Assembly (NCBI GenBank): GCA_016801845.1
Contig: CM028923.1
Location: 12,134,679 to 12,198,678, forward strand
DNA from: Polydactylus sextarius
Taxonomy: Eukaryota > Chordata > Actinopteri > Polynemidae
Reading direction: 5' to 3'
DNA length: 64,000 nt
Part shown: positions 60,708 through 64,000 of the stretch, piece by piece
Layout of the letters: every line of letters begins with the position of its first letter
Position numbering within the stretch: position 1 is the stretch's first letter
The notes under the pieces: model-generated
Seen by the model: the letters and a program-made list of their open reading frames with translations, nothing else
The model's database searches: none
What the model was told of the DNA's origin: nothing
Program-made: the position numbers and the translations under genes

Positions 60708-60708
<1 letters not shown>
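60306..60708. other. Unique stretch
   Basis: A-run near 60511 and degenerate 'cata' words. Nothing gene-like. Confidence 0.4.

Positions 60709-60742
<34 letters not shown>
60709..60742. repeat. (CA)n microsatellite
   Basis: About 16 CA units. Confidence 0.97.
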
Positions 60743-60745
<3 letters not shown>

Positions 60746-60811
60746 CTTTTCTTCCTCTGTTTATTTGTCTAAATGTCTGGGAGGCAGTAGAGCATCAGGG
60801 CAAAACCGTCT

Positions 60812-61000
60812 TTTCTGTGTTTTCCTTACTTTTCTTGTTTTCACCCACTTTTCCTCTCCTCTCTTGCCTCTTCACTTTCTCCCCTCCCTGTTTTCCTCCA
60901 CGTCCTCATCTTGTCTTCCTTTTTATTGCACTTTTCTTTGACTTTTTACAGCTTCCTTCCCCTTCAACTCAACTCCCTCCCTCATTTATTATGTTTTCCT
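60812..61000 (+). repeat. Pyrimidine-rich (CT) tract
   Basis: About 190 CT-rich bases, 70 bases after a (CA)n array. Confidence 0.75.
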
Positions 61001-61649
61001 TCTCAGTTATGTTTGTTTTCTCTACCAGCGCTTTTCTGTCTATTAATTACAGGAGCGTGTGTGTTTTAATGTGGGTGTACATCTGTCAGTGCTGATGTTT
61101 AGTTTTCCGTGGACACAGGAAAAGGCACGTTGTGCAGAATTGCGCGGAAAAGTCATTGTCTTGTCAATTACTTGTTGTTGATATCCCAAACAGAAGCAAT
61201 GTTTGCTGTTGGTGGCTACAATTGTTCCCTGATGCTTATCGCAGTGCAAACAAGGATGGAAGTGTACATTGTGGTGACCTCAGCATAAATCATATGGCAA
61301 ACAAACTGAGTCCAGTTCATATAACTTGCATGTGATCATGTCAGGATTTAGACTGCGAGGAGAAGAGTCAATCTCTATGTTTAAATGTATCTGGCCAATA
61401 TCCTCACATGGAACGCTGTTTCACACAGAAAACAAGTCCACACTTTCACTCCACGTTTTTGGAGCCTGGTCAAGTCAGAAGAAGTCATATATTCATTTAT
61501 GAGGACATTTAAACAAATGTAAGCACAGACAAAACAAAAACAAAAGCGACAGGAAGACGAGCCTACTTCCCATGGAAAACTAGATCATTCCCTTTAGCTA
61601 TGAGATCCTCTTGAAAGTCTTGATTCCTCATTATTGTTCAGAAACCAGG
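61001..61649. other. Unique stretch
   Basis: No gene supported. Overlapping opposite-strand frames at 61043-61335 are not recognisable. Confidence 0.45.
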
Positions 61650-62451
61650 ATAAGGCCTGTACTATGAAAGCAGGATATGGGTGAACGACGTACCCTCAGG
61701 TTTAAGCCAATGTTTTCAGCATTATGATGGTGGTAAATCACGCCACATACCTAAAATGCTCCAGAGCAAGTTATTTTTAAGATAACAGATCAACGTGAAT
61801 AAAGGCACCGCCAATGGCTGATTAATTCTCTTGGAAATTGGCATCACCATTTTAGAGGATCTTGTGTGTGGTTCTTGGATCGGCGATTGGTATTTTCTTC
61901 AAACACCATCTATGTGACATTCCGAGTTGATAACCAGTTGTGTAACTACATAATGCGATTGTACTTGTTAGGTTTTCATCTGAGTACTTCCATCAGATAA
62001 AGAGAGGATTTCCTGGGTATGCAGAACATAGAACAGGTCCTTCACTTGTATGGCAGTACACCAAGATTTCTCAAAACCAGAACAGGGTCTTACTTCACCA
62101 ATTTTTTTAAATGTCGGATGGGATCATTACAATCTATTGACGACCATTAAAGAATACATCACTGACACAAGATGATCCCCAAATCTCCAGGGTGCAAGTC
62201 CAACAAGGTCAAGTGACAGAAGATGCTTGACTTTGGTGGACTGCTTAGGAACTTGCAAAACAATGACCCCCACCACTGATTTTATCAACAAAATATATTA
62301 TCAAGAATATATGCGGCAATGTTATAGTAATGGGACATAAGGTAAGTAAAATGATCTCAACTTTGTCAATTTACCATGTAAATTAATTAATTAATTATGA
62401 CTGCTTCAATAATTATAAGCCAATAATGATGGCTGCATTACTCAATACAAG
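61650..62451 (+). mobile_element. DNA-transposon-like sequence, shorter copy of a duplicated element
   Basis: It opens with 'ggcctgtactatgaaagca', which I associate with the end of a fish DNA transposon family (PIF/Harbinger-like in appearance, class uncertain). From 61978 ('atctgagtacttc') to 62246 it matches 62452-62732 closely, and from 62248 to 62323 it matches 63924-64000. The left match can encode a 62-codon frame in the other copy, but here that frame is closed by a stop after about 40 codons. The 474-base unit (61978-62451) directly abuts the second copy. Confidence 0.55.
62384..62398. repeat. (ATTA)n microsatellite
   Basis: About four AATT/ATTA units. Confidence 0.85.
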
Positions 62452-62642
62452 ATCTGAGTACTTCTATCAGATAAAGAGAGGATTTCCTGGGTATGCAGAA
62501 CATAGAACAGGCCCTTCACTTGTATGGCAGTACACCAAGATTTCTCAAAACCAGAACAGAGTCTTACTTCACCAAAGTTTTTAAATCTCGAATGGGGTCA
62601 TTACAATCTAGTGGACGACTATTAAGGAATACATCACTGACA

Positions 62643-63216
62643 CAAGATGATCCCCAAATCTCCAGGGTGGAAGTCCAATAAAGTCAAGCAAACAGACAAG
62701 TGACAGAAGATGCTTGACCTTGGTGGACTGCTTGAGAAATACATCAAAGATGTGAGAAAAATGGAAACGAACATTTCAAATAACTTTTGGCTTTGTGCAA
62801 AAGCCCAGAACAAAATTGTTCCTGACAGGAAGATGAGGAAACTCAACATGGATGCAGATTGACAGACTAAGATAAAGCTGAGCGGGTTTAAACAAGCAAG
62901 CACCACGGAGCTCCTCCTCTGGACCTGTCACTCACTTAAATGTTTAGTTTTAATGGACAACACTATTGTTCAAGATTCGCGAGGTGGAGCTGCATGAACA
63001 CAAGTGAGAGAAGCTTTGAGCACAGACCGAGAGAAACAACAACGACAAAACCTCAAGACCATGAAGCTACAAGAGAAACTAAAACCACTCAGTTCACATT
63101 TAACACACTTAAGTGAAACACATGGTCATGAATCACAATTATTGCTGTCAAATGAGTTTTGTGAAGAGAAACACATGCTGCGGCTGCAACTGCCACCCCA
63201 TCAGGACTCAGTGTAA
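62643..63216 (+). pseudogene. Decayed coding frame with coiled-coil-like residues, product unrecognised
   Basis: One reading frame is nearly open for 190 codons, broken only by three TGA stops. TGA is what CpG decay of CGA (Arg) gives, although that origin is an inference. Segments include 'LEKYIKDVRKMETN', 'AKAQNKIVPDRKMRKLNM' and 63004-63216 'REALSTDREKQQRQNLKTMK' followed by 'LQEKLKPL'. The last is rich in Lys/Glu/Gln/Leu, as in a coiled coil, and the frame ends at a TAA. It lies in the segment specific to the longer copy, so it could be the remnant of that transposon's accessory protein or a captured exon. No transposase motif is visible. I do not recognise the protein. Confidence 0.3.
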
Positions 63217-63923
63217 CTTAATGTTAGTGTTAATGTGTTTTTCAATATGATGGACACATTAAAGTAAAGACATCTGGTTAAAAACAAGTAGTAAAATGTA
63301 TGTGAACATTGTCAGAAATGTAAACTAGAAATCCTCTTAAATAATTAACTATTTCCATTACATTTCTTTTACTTTAACCATTTTATTTCTTAATAAAAAC
63401 ATTTCTTAAATAAATACCCTTTAAGGTAAGTTTGGAAATCTCTTTAAACTCACTTCAGGACCTTGGACAGCAACTGGCAGCAAAGTGCCACAGTGTGAAT
63501 CCGTCTCTGGCATCATCTTTTTTTTTTTTAATCTATTTTTTCAACACCATCATTTGACGTTAAGAAAGTGTTTCATCTGCTCTTTAGCAATTATTTCTGT
63601 ATTTAAATATAAATGATTTATATATACCTCTGCAGCAGAATATTTCTAAAGTCCTACATTTAAAATGTAAAGTCAAAGTATGAACGTCAAATTAACAGTT
63701 TTTTACGGTCAATAACCATCATCATACAATTCATCATAAAGTGTTGTAATTGTTTTTTATTATTTTCTTTTAATAAACGGCGCCTTATCTACTATATTAT
63801 GAATATTATGATGAAAAGTAGCTGGTTCTCACAAATAACAAACATTTTAAAAGGCCGTCATTATTTGTGTAATTTGTGTAAAAAAAATATGATGCCATTT
63901 TAAATGACAAATAACAATGGCAT
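63217..63923. other. AT-rich tail of the longer element copy
   Basis: No open frame. T-run near 63519-63529. It lies between the decayed frame and the resumed shared sequence. Confidence 0.4.
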
Positions 63924-64000
63924 GGAAACTTGCAAAATAATGACCCCCACCACTGATTTTATCAACAAAATATATTATCAAGAATATATGATGGAATGTT

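Larger units (their letters stand above)
62452..64000 (+). mobile_element. Longer copy of the duplicated element (continues past the window)
   Basis: It starts with the same 'atctgagtacttc' as 61978. After 281 matching bases it carries about 1.19 kb not present in the shorter copy, then resumes the shared sequence at 63924 and runs off the window end. The simplest reading is that the upstream copy lost this internal part. The extra segment holds a decayed coding frame. Confidence 0.55.

Noticed and set aside
5241..60742. CA/GT arrays considered as CRISPR-like or structured arrays
   Set aside because: They are simple dinucleotide microsatellites with no spacer-repeat structure, and the DNA is eukaryotic.

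Overview
This looks like 64 kb of vertebrate, almost certainly ray-finned fish (probably percomorph teleost), non-coding DNA. It is AT-rich and CpG-poor. It has very frequent long (CA)n, (AT)n and tetranucleotide microsatellites. It also carries decayed copies of teleost-type transposable elements: an L2-like LINE, a Rex3/RTE-like LINE, a Tc1-like DNA transposon, a tRNA-SINE-like piece, and several dispersed families common in spiny-rayed fishes. No operons, prokaryotic ribosome binding sites, CRISPR arrays, rRNA or canonical tRNA genes are visible. I find no intact protein-coding gene. Apart from low-complexity reading frames, the longest open frames are about 100 codons, so the window is best read as intergenic DNA or the inside of a large intron.

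Layout. Positions 1-6.5 kb hold two copies of a dispersed repeat whose internal units repeat, an L2/SINE-type 3' tail, a purine/pyrimidine block and AC/AT microsatellites; a weak candidate exon lies at 6269-6406. Positions 6.5-20 kb are mostly unique AT-rich sequence with microsatellites and an 11-bp hairpin. A CpG-dense pocket (20070-20179) is followed by two perfect hairpins. A poly(A) tract behind an AATAAA signal (24179-24221) and a minus-strand open frame with a fibronectin-III-like end (24620-24925) lie in 24-25 kb. A tRNA-SINE-like piece and a broken L2 reverse transcriptase occupy 30.1-31.5 kb. A GT-tailed dispersed repeat is at 34.3-34.7 kb. A minus-strand Tc1 relic is at 40.7-41.6 kb, beside a fragment of another repeat. 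A fold-back element (44.1-44.4 kb) and a conserved-element-like stretch (44.93-45.19 kb) precede a 213-bp compound tetranucleotide array (46.2 kb). A short palindromic MITE is at 48.5 kb, an L2 tail at 51.4-51.7 kb, and a Rex3-like relic at 53.1-53.9 kb. A regulatory-looking stretch lies at 58.1-58.4 kb and an AP-1-motif cluster at 59.5-59.8 kb. The last 2.3 kb carry an element present as two adjacent copies, one apparently deleted internally, plus a decayed coding frame.

No functional gene system can be demonstrated here. The observations most worth checking are the duplicated element at the right end, the six-copy repeat family, the FN3-like frame, and the candidate conserved non-coding blocks. 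Family names come from recognising sequence patterns, not from a database search.
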